A stretch of 64,000 nucleotides of DNA from Pagrus major. Its lineage: Eukaryota > Chordata > Actinopteri > Spariformes > Sparidae. A model generated the notes under the pieces. That model was not told the origin of the DNA. It ran no database searches and saw only the letters and a list, made by a program, of their open reading frames with translations. The stretch is taken from contig NC_133218.1 in the NCBI RefSeq assembly GCF_040436345.1, forward strand, positions 2,232,021 to 2,296,020, read 5' to 3'. Positions within the stretch are counted from its first letter, which is position 1. The number at the start of each line of letters is the position of its first letter. Shown piece by piece: positions 50,960 to 61,800 of the stretch. A program made the translations under genes and the position numbers.

Positions 50960-52483
50960 TCAGGGACACTCACCAAGGTCTCTGAAGAATTGATCCTGAG
51001 TCAGATCAAGAGAGTTTTCCATGAGGGAGCTACTGTCTTTAGGCAGCCTCATCATAAATGTATATATGGATCCAATCCTTCCAAAACCTTTCATCTCACG
51101 CCTTACTCTCCATGTATAATCCTCTACAGTGTACTCTGTGGTCACCTGTCGGCTGAGCGTGAATACAGAGTCTCCTCTGACCACAGCAGTGAACAGAGAG
51201 CCTTTACTGTTCGTGTACTGGCCCAACATGGCTGTCCACTGGCCTGAGCTCAGGTTATAGCAATCCATCACACACAGTAAAAAGTCATCACAGGGTCCAT
51301 TGCGCATCACATACAAATTATCTTTATGGGCCACCATATAAAGACCATAACTGTGTTGGCGAATGAGTGTGGTGACCAGAAGCCACTGGTCCTGTTCAGG
51401 CACATACTCGTGTATTTCTGTGGCCCCCTTACCTTTCCAGAGACAGACAAAGATCCTGTTCATTGCTATGGCAGACACTGCCGAGACTGCAGAGTAGGGG
51501 AGGGGAGAGACAAAGCTCCAGCTTCCATTAGACACCCTGTATCTCTCCATAGATGACAGGGCCTTCTTGTTGTACTCGCCTCCTATGGCATAGAGGCAGC
51601 TCTCATGGCCTATCAAAGTGAAGTTGTAGCGTAGCTGCTGGGGGCCACAGATGGTGGACCATGTATTAGTTGCTGGGTTATAACAGAAACCAGTCTTTAC
51701 TACCTTCTTGCTGACATCATGTACACCTCCGATGATGTAAAGTTTGTTCTCCAGGACAGCTACACCTGCCATGGTGGTGCTTGTGCTCATGGGTAGGTGT
51801 GTCAGGACCTTCCACTCTCTCTTTTCTTCATCCAGGTAGAAGATCGTCCTCTGGAGATCCTGCAGCAGCTTAGTGGAGGGCGAGTGGCTGCAAACCGCCA
51901 TGTAGCTACTCGGGAGAAGAGACTTGATGTAATCTACCAGCTTGTTGGGTAAAGTGTGAACATCCTCCTTCAAGTCTGTGTAAATATCTCGGATGAACAA
52001 GGCTGAACTGTGGTAGAGCTCCCACACACCATAGGTGGCAGCTGTGTGGTACATGAGGAGGCAGTTTTCAGAGTTGACAATATTAATCAAGTGCTTGGTG
52101 AGAGCTGGCACCTGCAGAAAAGCAGTACACTCGATGGCCTCCACAATCTGGTCACTGTTTAGCATGGGTCGCTCTCCGTTCAGGACCTGCAGCAGGACCA
52201 GAAAGCCCAAAACCCCCACACATCGCAAGATGGTCTCTTCCTGTTGGCACTCTCTCATCCCTGACCGGAACAATGCTCTAAAGTACTCACAGTTCTCAGC
52301 CAGAAGGGTTTTAGTCACAGTGAAAGAGCTGTGGTCAATATTTACCCTAAGGCTGTCCAGTGGCTTACACTGTCCTGGCTGTTGGCTTAGGTGTTGACAG
52401 CTGCTGGACTCCATCACCTCCCCGCTATGGGTCTTCATGACATCCCAGCTCACCTGCACGCTCAGAAGAAATGGTTGATACAC
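50960..52483 (-). CDS. kbtbd13: KBTBD13, BTB-Kelch CUL3 adaptor
   Basis: Muscle-expressed substrate adaptor of CUL3 ubiquitin ligase; in people KBTBD13 mutations cause nemaline myopathy 6. Single exon, up to 507 codons. BTB: LRVNIDHSSFTVTKTLLAEN, YFRALFRSGMRE, NGERPMLNSDQIVEAIECTA. BACK: LMYHTAATYGVWELYHSSAL, then PSSYMAVCSHSPS. Kelch repeats: LENKLYIIGGVHDVSKKVV, CLYAIGGEYNKKALSSMERY, RIFVCLW, YGLYMVAHKDNLYVMRNGP, CYNLSSGQWTAMLGQYTNSK, FTAVVRGDSVFTLSRQ. Human KBTBD13 is about 458 residues and starts just before the BTB. In-frame ATGs are codons 1, 16 and 25; codon 25 (MESSSCQHL) gives 483 residues and fits best. Tail to tail with ubap1l, its neighbour in mammals too. Confidence 0.95.
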   Translation of the reverse strand: MYQPFLLSVQVSWDVMKTHSGEVMESSSCQHLSQQPGQCKPLDSLRVNIDHSSFTVTKTLLAENCEYFRALFRSGMRECQQEETILRCVGVLGFLVLLQVLNGERPMLNSDQIVEAIECTAFLQVPALTKHLINIVNSENCLLMYHTAATYGVWELYHSSALFIRDIYTDLKEDVHTLPNKLVDYIKSLLPSSYMAVCSHSPSTKLLQDLQRTIFYLDEEKREWKVLTHLPMSTSTTMAGVAVLENKLYIIGGVHDVSKKVVKTGFCYNPATNTWSTICGPQQLRYNFTLIGHESCLYAIGGEYNKKALSSMERYRVSNGSWSFVSPLPYSAVSAVSAIAMNRIFVCLWKGKGATEIHEYVPEQDQWLLVTTLIRQHSYGLYMVAHKDNLYVMRNGPCDDFLLCVMDCYNLSSGQWTAMLGQYTNSKGSLFTAVVRGDSVFTLSRQVTTEYTVEDYTWRVRREMKGFGRIGSIYTFMMRLPKDSSSLMENSLDLTQDQFFRDLGECP

Positions 52484-53294
52484 ATCAAAACACTGTGCAC
52501 ATCCGTAGTGTTTTACCAGATACTGCCTTCTAGCTAGAGCAAATGCTAGCTCATAGTCTGTTCTCTATTTGTTTTCACAGCTCTGACAACAGGCTCTATA
52601 CATAGCACAGCTCAAGTACATTAGGATGACATGCAGCCAGAGGAGAAACAGGAACCGGGCAATGGCAGGGTAGCTGTGAATGAGCTGATGATTCATATTG
52701 CCCTTTGTTTGTGACAGTTGTGGAACAGCTGAAGGTTTGTCCTCTGGCAGCAGAAAGAGTCACACTGTAACAAAAGTGTGTTCCCCTCAGTCATTATTGT
52801 GCATGCCAGTATTTCAGCAGTCATTCAAAAATCTTTGTGCAGGACATGCAGTACTCCAACTTTTAACGGAGTACTTTTCCACTGTGGCACCGCTACTTTT
52901 ACTGGAGTATAATATTTAGAAATATTTTCCACTCTTTTAATCTGATAGTTCCTATAAAATGACTGAAACTTACATTCAATCTGCTTTCATTCATTCATTC
53001 ATTCATTCATTCATTCATTCAATCCAGAACCCCCACTACAATATGATTGAAACAAAAACCCACTTATGACTTTATCCATGGTCCTTAAATCCTGGCACAG
53101 AAGAAATAAAAGTAAATAAAAGTGAAAACTACAATCCATTTCAGCATCATTTAACTGCCATACATCATCATGCTGTGGTGGTCTTTTTTTCCCAAATGTT
53201 TCTAAAAGGTGATGCCTTAACACTACCAAAACAATAGTCCCATTATGTATTTTGTCCAAACAATGTTTATTTGGCAATAATTTCAATATTTTAG
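52484..53294. other. Upstream of kbtbd13
   Basis: Would contain the kbtbd13 promoter, but no TATA box was identified. An AAGTAC-type MITE remnant lies at about 52840-52940 and (CATT)n at 52985-53022. Confidence 0.4.
52985..53022. repeat. (CATT)n microsatellite
   Basis: Nine uninterrupted ATTC/CATT units. Confidence 0.95.
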
Positions 53295-53319
53295 GTACAA
53301 AATAAAAGCCCTATAAATA

Positions 53320-53879
53320 TAAGGGGCAGTCAAAATGAAACACATCACTTCACATTTTCCGCTTTTTCCACTCAAAGCCACGTTGGGTCAAGTTTGAAAC
53401 TACAGAAGCTGTATGTAGTAGACAGTACTCCGTCTGTCAGACAACATCCCTTGTTGCAGGTAACTGTGGTGATGTGCTGGCCTGTATGCAGGAAACATAT
53501 TTATTGGCTTGGCAATATTGTATAACTTTAATTAGCACCCAGCAGGTAGCTTGCTAATACACCAGGGCTTTACGTTATGTAGAAGCTTTTGGTATGTCAA
53601 AACACAAGTTATGTTTTGTGTAATTGGTTTATACTCTCTAATAATTAATTGGATAAATCATTTGATATAATTATACAGCAACATCATCTCTTTTAAGAAC
53701 TGTTGTTTCACACATGTAACTATATCATTAGTACATAAGGCATTTTTTAATAAGTAAATGTGCATACTGTAGAAACACAGCACCACCCACTGGTGAGGAT
53801 CAATGGTGAGGTCTTCCAATGAAAATCGCAGAGTCGGGTGGGTCTTGCAAGAAAGGCAGTGGGATCCTTTAGAAAGCAT
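53320..53879. other. Intergenic sequence with a mariner-like start
   Basis: GGGGCAGTCAAAATGAAACA at 53321 resembles a mariner inverted repeat; no matching end or transposase was found. The rest is unremarkable. Confidence 0.3.
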
Positions 53880-54740
53880 AAAGGTGTTACACTTACGAGA
53901 GAAGGGGAGGACCCAAATGCAGAAACACTCGGGAGACAGACAGGATTCAGGAACCAAGGGCGAGGTTTATTAAAGAAAAGCTGAATGATACAAAACCAAG
54001 GTTCCAGGAAAACCAAAAACCGGAGGTACCATGGGTGAAATCAAAGGAAAACACAGAACAAACTGACAAAGACAAGAGGGAGCACATAGACTATATATAC
54101 ACACACACACTAACGAGGGGATGAGGTGCAGGTGGAGTGAGACTGGGAGCCATTAGCAGGAGTCGGCCGTGCCAAGGCACTGACTGGTGTCGGCCGTTCC
54201 CGACAGAGGGACGGAAACAGGAGTCTGCCGGGCTGCCGACAGAGGAACTGGAACTGGTGTCGGCCGGGCCTCCGATGGAGAGCCACTGGCAGGTGTCAGC
54301 CGTGCCGCCACTGGGGAGCCACTGGCAGGTGTCGGCCGGGCCACCACCGGGGAGCCACTGGCAGGTGTCGGCTGGGCTGCTGACGGAGAACCAGTGGCTA
54401 GTGTCGGCCAGGCCACTGACGCTGGAGCTAGGGCGCTGAGCAGGCACTGGAAATTACACTGGAGGCACCACAGGTGGGAAACACAGGGTGGCATCACAGG
54501 AGAACATGAAACGAACTGACAAAGACAAGAGGGAGCACAAAGACTATATACACACACACACTTACAAGAGGATGAGGTACAGGTGGACTTAGGCGGGGAA
54601 AGGACAGTTGAGGGAAAGGAATAGAAAAACACTGGAAGGAGGGAAAATTTTCAAAAGAAAACAGGAAATAAGAGAACACAAAAACTGGGATGATGACAAG
54701 ATGTTTTCTATCCTCTACAATGTATGAATAATAGCAAACT
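53880..54740. repeat. 'ACCCAAATGCAGA' repeat with internal 36-bp minisatellite
   Basis: GGGGAGGACCCAAATGCAGA, CGAGGTTTATTAAAG, GCTGAATGATACAAAAC, ACTATATATACACACACACA and GGGGATGAGGTGCAGGTGGA mark the repeat. The block GACAAAGACAAGAGGGAGCA appears twice (54066, 54519), bracketing the minisatellite at 54150-54440. A relative with the same order is at 60360-60898. Confidence 0.65.
54150..54440. repeat. 36-bp minisatellite, about 7-8 units
   Basis: The unit reads GAGCCACTGGCAGGTGTCGG then CCGGGCCACCACCGGG, with diverged outer copies. Because 36 is divisible by 3, long repeated-peptide frames (e.g. PTPASGSPVVAR on the minus strand) occur but lack start contexts or neighbours and are not called as genes. 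Confidence 0.9.
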
Positions 54741-54761
54741 TTGGGCTTGACTACCACACTG

Positions 54762-54900
54762 CAAGTGGATATTGGACTTTCTCACAAGCAGACCCCAGAG
54801 AGTTCTGATTGGCAGTCACATCTCCTCTACGTTAATGCTCAACAGCGGAGCCCCCCAGGGCTGTGTGCTCAGCCCCCTTCCTCTTCACACTGGAGGGTTT
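54762..54900 (+). mobile_element. LINE reverse-transcriptase fragment
   Basis: Out-of-frame text equivalent to [19 protein letters not shown] is visible at about 54822-54885, preceded by a [19 protein letters not shown]-type segment (usually FLTNRPQSVRIGSH). This is RT motif B of an L2/Rex1-type LINE; only ~140 bases are left. Confidence 0.7.
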
Positions 54901-55259
54901 TGAAGGTTCAGGCTATTCTATTAACAGAAACATGCTGTGTGGCCGATGTAGAGACTAAATAGCCCACATTCATATAACAAACAGCACAGAATAAATCGTT
55001 GTTTTCTACATTAACATTGTATTTCGGCCTGTTGAAGAATCACCAATACAAAAACTTGTTGTGGGATGTGAAGATGGAGATGTAAGCCCCAACAGTATAA
55101 ATATCTGACAGATCAATAATGAATACTATTGTCTTGTATTTCTTTCCTTTGTGTTTTACTATTAATGTTTTCAGTATTTATGTAGTTTGAGTGGGACAGG
55201 TCTGCTCAGATCATTAATAAGCTGACTTACATGAGAATTCCTGTAAAATAGGTTTTGAT

Positions 55260-56083
55260 CCTTGAGCAGTAATCCATATAAAAAAAATCACATGCACGTG
55301 CAATCGCGTGCACGCGAGTCTCCCTCACAGCCGCTTGCACTACGGAAGCCGTGCCAGACAAGATCAACGAGAACTCACGATAGATACACACTGGTATTTA
55401 CATCTAGCTGTGAGCGACCAGGACACCAAAACACAAGAGGGATCTGCCTGCACTAGTGATTTGAAACTTTGAAATTCCTCAAAGTGCAGCTGGAGACCCG
55501 CGGGGGTACCCTCCTGCAGCAATAATCCATATAACGGGTGTCAATGGTGTCCGCGACGAAAAGGTCCATAAAACTACACAAAAACTTTGTAATATTCTTC
55601 CATTCTGCTTGTCCGCTGCAATCCAAGTGTCCTGAAGTGACGACATCCAGAGTTTACTCGAAACGACGTCATTTAGTACATTTTTCTAGCTTAAACAGTC
55701 ACTATACTATATTTGCCTGGAGGCATGCTCCCGCGTGCACGCGAGTCTCCCTCACAGCCGCTTGCACTACGGAAGCCGCGCCGGACAAGATCAACGAGAA
55801 CTCACGATAGATACACACCGGTATTTACATCTAGCTGTGAGCGACCAGCACACCAAAACACAAGAGGGATCTGCCTGCACTAGTGATTTGAAACTTTGAA
55901 AGAAACATGGATGTAAATCGCGGACACCGTTGACACCCGTTATATGGATTATTGCTGCAGGAGGGTACCCCCGCGGGTCTCCAGCTGCACTTTGAGGAAT
56001 AAGAAACTACACCAGACTTCTCATCAGCATGAGGGTTAATCGATAATGACTGAATTTCGTTCTAGAGTGAACTATTCCTTTAA
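55260..56083. repeat. Complex element with 170-bp direct and 85-bp inverted repeats
   Basis: The block from CGTGCACGCGAGTCTCCCTC to GATTTGAAACTTTGAAA (about 55305-55471) recurs almost identically at about 55735-55901. The block following the first copy (TTCCTCAAAGTGCAGCTGGA ... GTGTCAATGGTGTCCGCGA, to about 55555) recurs inverted at about 55918-56000. The right end CATGAGGGTTAATCGATAAT with GAGTGAACTATTCCTTTAA is that of a common fish DNA transposon. Confidence 0.85.
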
Positions 56084-57090
56084 GTCGTACATACCGTGAT
56101 GTGTTCACTGTCAATCACATCAAGTCTGCGAGTGAGTGAGACCACGAGGTAAATATACCTGAGCGACAGCCCTAAAGACTACAAGAATAGCCTCCATAAC
56201 CTTTACATCTAAATATTTCTGTATCATGATGTGGTTAAATATTATTTCTGGCCCAGACATTTCAAGTTATGTTTCAATAAAGTAATTGTTTTACACAATA
56301 AGCTCTACAACGTCACGTCCAATGAATTGTAGACAATAGGCTCGTTGGAGATGAACTGCGCCTCAGATGGAAAGTGGACGAGATCAGGCGGAAGCAGCAG
56401 GGGGCAGAGCCGAAAAAGCTGCGATTATATTGGACAGTTTTCCAGCAGCCTTCAGCCTGTACAGGAAGTCACAGAAGCACTCACATCCTGATAGATCTGA
56501 TTCCGGTTGATATAAATCTTATCAGACACATTTATCAGTTTGTACACAGTCTTCATTTGTTGTTAATTATGACACCACAGCCTATCAAAACTCTACACAG
56601 GCGATCTGTTATTTCTGTTCATGGATCAACCTCCATTTGACATACATTTTTATGTAAATCAGCATCATATCAGTTTGCTGCTGTTTATAAATCATCTGAG
56701 CAGACCTGTCCCTCTCAGACTACATTAATAAATGGAATATATTAATAGTCAAACACTAAGGAACAAAATACAAGACAATAGTTTTCATTATTGATCTGTC
56801 AGATATTTGTACTGTTGGGCTACATCTGAAACTTCACTTCCCACTTACCACAATTATTTATCATGTGCTGTTTATAATATGAATGTGGGCTATTTAGTCT
56901 CCACACCGGCCACACAGTATGTCTTCTACTGACAGAATGGCCTAAGCCCTCAAAATCAGACAAATAAGATCAAAATCTCTCCAATTCAGCAAAAATAAAA
57001 AGTTTCTAGAAAACGTCATATAGTTGAGTCAACATCTAAGCCAATAAGCTGTTATATCAGGCAACAGCCAGGTGTTTGCAGTCGGTGGAG
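56084..57090. other. Intergenic sequence
   Basis: No exon or clear transposon. The segment near 56680-56900 (GCAGACCTGTCC, ATTGATCTGTCAGATATTTG, ATGTGGGCTATTTAGTCTCC) is the inverted counterpart of about 54945-55210, so the 55.2-56.1 kb element lies inside a larger diverged inverted repeat. Confidence 0.5.
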
Positions 57091-57099
57091 AGCAAATGC

Positions 57100-57530
57100 A
57101 GCACCTGGTTCCAAAAACTGCAGCCGCCTCGATCCTGTGAGATTACCGTTGCCCATGTGTGCATGAAGCCAGAGCAAGTCGAGATCAAGTCAGACACAAA
57201 TCTAAACAGGCGGCAATCACTGCTGATCGTTTCTCCGCAGGACTGGCTGATCTCGAAAGGGCCTAAATAAATCACTGAAGTCCGTTGAAGTCCGCTCCCC
57301 AAGTGGACTCTCTGGACGGGCTCTGGGTGACTGACTTGGTGACTCAAGTGACTTTCAAACTCGACTCTCTCTGGTGAATGAGTCATACAAACCCAAGTCA
57401 GGAAAAACAGTTTACCATCTCTACCTGGCTCCAAAAAACTGCAGCCGCCTGGATGAGATTATTGTTGCCCACTTGTGCATGATGTCAGAGCAAGTCGGGA
57501 TCAAGTTGGACACAAATCTAACATTGAAAG
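57100..57530. repeat. Diverged duplication of a ~110-bp segment
   Basis: AAAACTGCAGCCGCCT, TTACCGTTGCCCATGTGTGC and CAAGTCAGACACAAATCTAA (57113-57208) recur at 57436-57522 as AAAACTGCAGCCGCCTGGAT, TTATTGTTGCCCACTTGTGC and CAAGTTGGACACAAATCTAA. Function unknown. Confidence 0.75.
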
Positions 57531-58020
57531 TGAAATTGAAAGTTTGGGTAACGATTCGTGAAGGTTGCCTGAAGGGTAGGAGAATGTTCCCTGGACCCCC
57601 TCAGCATACGTTTCCTGACCGTTATTTTGGAAAGTTTTCTTTTGCGGAATGTTCTGCCAACATTGTCTTTTTACTGTTGCATGAACATTCGCGCAAAGGG
57701 AGAAAAACAACGTTGGCAGAACGTTCCCCATATGGAAAATTATTTGATGGGTTAGAGGCACCAGCTTCGACTCTGCCAAATATCTTCATCTGCGAAGCTA
57801 TACACAATCCTCATCTTGTTTCATCCACTGTCTGTCATGGTGGCAACAGGGTCATCTGACCCCAATGGGCATCCCTTCCCCTGTGTCAACTTATTCCAGC
57901 TCGGCCGGTGACCTCCGAGCAGGGGTAGTAGTAATTGCTCCTGCAAATAATGGTAACAAAGAGTCGTAAAAGAGATCTAAATGTATTGAAATAATGTGAT
58001 ATAGCTATTATAAAATAATA
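57531..58020. other. Repeat-like sequence with GAACGTTCC motifs
   Basis: Inverted words such as AACATTGTCTTTTTACTG and AAAACAACGTTGGCAGAACG, with GGAATGTTCTGCC, suggest a small foldback element around 57580-57760. No gene. Confidence 0.4.
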
Positions 58021-58165
58021 TATCTAACTCTAGGTGCTGTATTGTAGGCAACTGGACTTGTTTCAGTTTCTTGAAGACGTTTCACCTCTCATCCAAGAGG
58101 CTTCTTCAGTTCTAACTAACTGGAGAGGAGTTGGCTTTTAAACTCTGTGTGGGTGTGTTCTTACA
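58021..58165 (-). mobile_element. Penelope-like element terminal segment, second copy
   Basis: TGTATTGTAGGCAACTGGAC, TTGTTTCAGTTTCTTGAAGA, CGTTTCACCTCTCATCCAAG and GGCTTCTTCAGTTCTAACTA parallel 42370-42450, with a few bases the other copy has lost. An isolated fragment. Confidence 0.5.
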
Positions 58166-58199
58166 GAGTTGTTAATTTTTAATTAAGTTAACAGATTAA

Positions 58200-59300
58200 T
58201 ACAGTGAATAGCCCTATTTGACTACTGTTCTAATCCCTTTTATGGCAAGAACCACTCAGCTAAGTAAAGAGAAATGACAGTCCATCATTACTTTAAGACA
58301 TTAAGGTCAGTCAATCCGGAAAATATCAAGAACTTTGTATCCTCAAGTGCAGTCAAGAAAACCATCAAACACATGATGAAACTGGCTCTCATGAGGACCA
58401 CCCCAGGAAAGCAAGACCGAGTGCTCTCTGCTGCAGAGGATAAGTTCATTAGAGTTACCAGACTCAGAAACCACAAATTTACAGCACCTCAGATTAGAGC
58501 CCACATAAATTCTTCACAGAGTTCAAGTAGCAGACATCAACATCAACTGTTCAGAGGACACTGCGTGAATCAGGCCTTCATGGTCGAATTGCTGCAAAGA
58601 AGCCACTACTGAGGAAGAACAACAAGAAGAAAGAGGTGTTTGGGCCAAGAAACACAAATTTGAGATTTTTGAATTCATCAATGGTTTCTACATGTGTGGT
58701 TCCCACCGTGAAGCATGGAGGAGGAGGTGTGATGGTATGGGGGTGCTTTGCTTATGACTGTTGGTGATTCTTTCAAAATTCAAGGCACACTTAACCAGCA
58801 TGTCTACCACAGCATTCTGCAGCGACATGACATCCCATCTGGTTTGCGCTTAGTGGGACCATCATTTGTTTTTCAACAGGACAATGACCCCAAACACACC
58901 TCCAGGCTTTGTAATGGCTATCTGACCAAGAAGGAGAGTGACCGAGTGCTGCGTCAGATGACCTGGCCTCCACAATCACCCAACCTAAACCCAGTTGAGA
59001 TGGTTTGGGATGTGTAGGACCGCAGAGTGAAGGCAAAGCAGTCAACAAGTGCTCAGCACTGGAAATGGAAAACCATTCCAGGTGACTCCCTCATGAAGCT
59101 GACTGAGAGAATGCCAAGAGTGTGCAAAGCTGTCATCAAAGCAAAAGGTGGCTACATTAAAGCATCTAAAATATAAAACATATTCTGGTTTGTTTAACAC
59201 TTTTTGTTTACTGCATAATTCCATATGTGTTCTTTCATATATTTTCTAGTGGTGTTGTTCTCTCAGTACTTGGACAGAAGCCTCTCCAATATGATATTTT
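58200..59300 (+). mobile_element. Tc1-like transposon with broken transposase
   Basis: Frames in order: NVKTIKHMMK-like N-terminal part, RTTPGKQDRVLSAAEDKFI, RVTRLRNHKFTAPQIRAHIN (paired-type DNA-binding region), then a frameshift and internal loss near 58620-58650, then VKHGGGGVMVWGCFA, SFVFQQDNDPKHTSRLC and WPPQSPNLNPVEMVWDV followed by a TAG, and KAKGGYIKASKI. The D-D-E blocks DNDPKH and PNLNPVE are recognisable. Inactive. Confidence 0.9.
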
Positions 59301-59339
59301 TGCTCTTTAAACTGTTTTCCTTACTACTGCGTGTGCCTT

Positions 59340-60240
59340 TTTACACTACAAATTATGCAGTGAGTGTCTTCTTTTTAATTCTTTAAAAATGATGTTTCTT
59401 TGCTTGATAGTTTCAGAGCATTCTTCAGTCCAACATGGTACCATCTTAGCTTTCATTTTACCCGAAATTTTTCACATCACTTGTGATACTCCCCTAACTA
59501 AAGCTGTGATAATACTTTCATTTATTTTATCTGTTTGCGGTGACATGACTATCTTGCTGAGCTCTGCATTACAGTAACTTGTGAATTTCCCTCAGTTTGC
59601 CTTAGCAAAGTTCCATCTTATTACTCCCTCTAGCTGAACTGTCAAATTCATATTGAATTTTATTGCAACTGGATAATGATCACTGCCAATAGCGTTATCT
59701 TTTAAAACCTTCCAACTACTAGACCCAGCTAATTTACTGGATACCAGAGTGAGATCAATAGCTGACTCTGTTCCATTGCTGTAATTAACCCTAGTGCCTT
59801 GACCATTATTTACTGTACAAACCAGTCCTTTTGCTTCTATCAGTTCTTCTATAATCTTCCCACTGTAGTCTGTTGCCCTCCGTCCCCATAATGTATTGTG
59901 GGCATTAAATTCCCACACAGTTGTTTGTTTCCCTGTTCAGTCCTATCTAGTTCATCACTCCTGATTTTCTTACATGGATTATGCAGATCTATAACAATTA
60001 TCCTTCTTTTATTCACCCAAATTTCTGTAATCACCACCTCTAAATCAATATTTTGATTACTCATTATTCTTCCATAAGAGATTTCTTCTTTAATAAAGCC
60101 CACCGTCCCCTTGTCTGTTGCATAGTGACGTTCACAACTTTCCCAATAAAGGCCAAAAAGTAAAACTTGTTGACTATCAAAGTGTCTTCTTTCACTGCAC
60201 ACTTATGTGAACCGTTAATGGTGGTATGATTATGCACCTA
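59340..60240 (-). mobile_element. I/Nimb-type LINE, endonuclease part
   Basis: On the minus strand: RHYATDKGTVGFIKEE, NIDLEVVITEIWVNKRRIIV, then after a frameshift FNAHNTLWGRRATDYSGKII, EAKGLVCTVNNGQGTRV, TESAIDLTLVSSKLAGSSSW and IGSDHYPVAIKFNM. This is an AP-endonuclease domain with the GDFNAHN-type and SDHYPV motifs (Gly-Asp altered). The linker goes on leftward to about 59340, then the element is lost. ORF1 of the same LINE lies at 61385-61800. Confidence 0.85.
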
Positions 60241-60359
60241 AGGTAGTCTAGGCAAGTCACTTTTGGATTCAGTGTTTGGGGTGAATAGATATGGTTTTGC
60301 TATTACACGTTGCCTATGACACTCTATTTCGCACTTTAATCGGTAAATTGTTACAATTA

Positions 60360-60898
60360 CGGTTAAACAAGGTGAGGACCCAAATGCAGACAACACACGG
60401 GAGGCAGGATTGGGGGAACAAAAGGTGAGCTTTAATTAAACAAAGCTGAATGATAAAAAAAAAAGAGAAATACAGATAAACCAAAACAACTCAAAAAGAC
60501 AAAGACAAAGTAGCAACAAAAAGGGCTTCAACAAAGTGCAAACAAAATCAAAGTACAAATCAATGAAAACACAAGGAACAAAAAAACAGAAACATACCAT
60601 GGGGAGACACTGGAGAAAACACTGGAGATCACACTGGCATTGACGCGGGTGGGAAACACGGGGGAAACACAGAGTGGCATCACAGGGAAACACAGAACTA
60701 ATTGACGAAGACATGAGGGAAAACAAAGACTGTATACAGACACACTAAGGAGGGGATCAAGTACAGGTGGGGTGAGGCGGGAAAAGGACAGGTGAGGGAA
60801 AGGAACGGAAAAACACAGGAAGGAGGGAAAACCACAGAGAGGGAGGAACTGAAAAGTGACAAGCGACACATAAGGGTACAATTTCAAAATAAAGCAGG
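60360..60898. repeat. 'ACCCAAATGCAGA' repeat splitting the LINE
   Basis: GGTGAGGACCCAAATGCAGA, GAGCTTTAATTAAACAAAGC, GGGAAACACAGAGTGGCATC and GGGGATCAAGTACAGGTGGG match 53880-54740 in order but without the minisatellite. It sits between the two halves of the minus-strand LINE. Confidence 0.65.
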
Positions 60899-60902
60899 AA
60901 AC

Positions 60903-61255
60903 TGTAACAGTCGAAGTTATTGAATGTAGTGGCGCCTCCTTTGTTTAGTGGGGAATGTGACCTGTACCAAGAAGAAGAGCAGGTGTACTTCCACTCCACC
61001 ACAAGTAAAGATACCGTCCGCAGAGTGAAGACTGCCCTATTATTTTATTTTATTTTGTAATGTGTTTGGTGTAGGATCCTCGGCCTGTGTTCGTCCGTGC
61101 ATGTATGCATGAGAATTATAATGCCGTAGAGACCTGGCATGGTATGGTCAGTATATTATAATAAACCCACATGTTGCCTGGCGTGTCTTTGAGCTAACCG
61201 GAGCTACCTGCACTAAAGCCGACCATAACCTTCCCCTTCACCAGCCCATGTTACA
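60903..61255 (+). mobile_element. Solo LTR with 4-bp target duplication
   Basis: 353 bases from TGTAACAGTCG to CCCATGTTACA, so the ends are TG...CA with the short inverted repeat TGTAACA/TGTTACA. AAAC immediately precedes (60899-60902) and follows (61256-61259). AATAAACCC near 61162 followed by TGTTGCCTGGCG fits an R/U5 polyadenylation region. No internal retroviral genes beside it, hence a solo LTR. The strand is inferred from the AATAAA. Confidence 0.8.
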
Positions 61256-61384
61256 AAACACAAGAACAACAAGAACCAGGATCATGACATAAATATTTTT
61301 TTTTGCATTTTACATCCTTGATATGAAGCACTGTGCTGCCCCCACCAAATTACAACATTTCAGTTGAGTATCTGCTGCCCAACC

Positions 61385-61800
61385 ACCATATTCATGTTAA
61401 CCCGTACATTTAGCACATCTTGGTGTAGCCTTGTACTGATCTGCCACATGCCCAATTCTCTGGTATTTGAAGCATCGTAGTGGTTTGGGAATGTACTCTC
61501 TAACAGGTAAACTCATGCATCGAATCATTACTTTATCGAGCATGTTTCCTTCAATCTGCAGGAGAACAGACACGCTTTTAATTAGTTTACCCTGATAACT
61601 AGTCGGAAGCTGCTCTACTATTGTCATTTTCCCCCCCTTGATTTCTTTCCTCAGATAATCCAGACTGATTTCTAACGGGAGTCCACTAATCACTCCATGT
61701 ATCTTTCGATTAGCACCAGAGATGTGACTTTTAATTCACGCTCCATTCAAGTCTTTATCTTCGATATCTTTTCTTATTTTTTCCTTCCTTTGCTCAGAAA
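61385..61800 (-). mobile_element. I/Nimb-type LINE, ORF1 end with decayed zinc knuckle
   Basis: On the minus strand: VISGLPLEISLDYLRKEI, GKMTIVEQL, VSVLLQIEGNMLDKVMIRCM, YIPKPLRCFKYQRIGHVADQ and RCAKCTG. This is the end of a gag-like ORF1 with CCHC knuckles; in the first, two Cys are Tyr (CFKYQ, DQYK), so it could not bind zinc normally. Same strand and family type as the endonuclease at 59340-60240. Confidence 0.8.

Noticed and set aside
54091-54632. Repeated-peptide frames on both strands across the minisatellite
   Set aside because: A 36-bp unit keeps all frames open. No splice or start context, and the region is inside a transposon-like repeat.
57374-57859. 161-codon plus-strand frame
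   Set aside because: Crosses the 57.4-kb duplicated segment and a foldback repeat with GAACGTTCC motifs. Nothing conserved was recognised.
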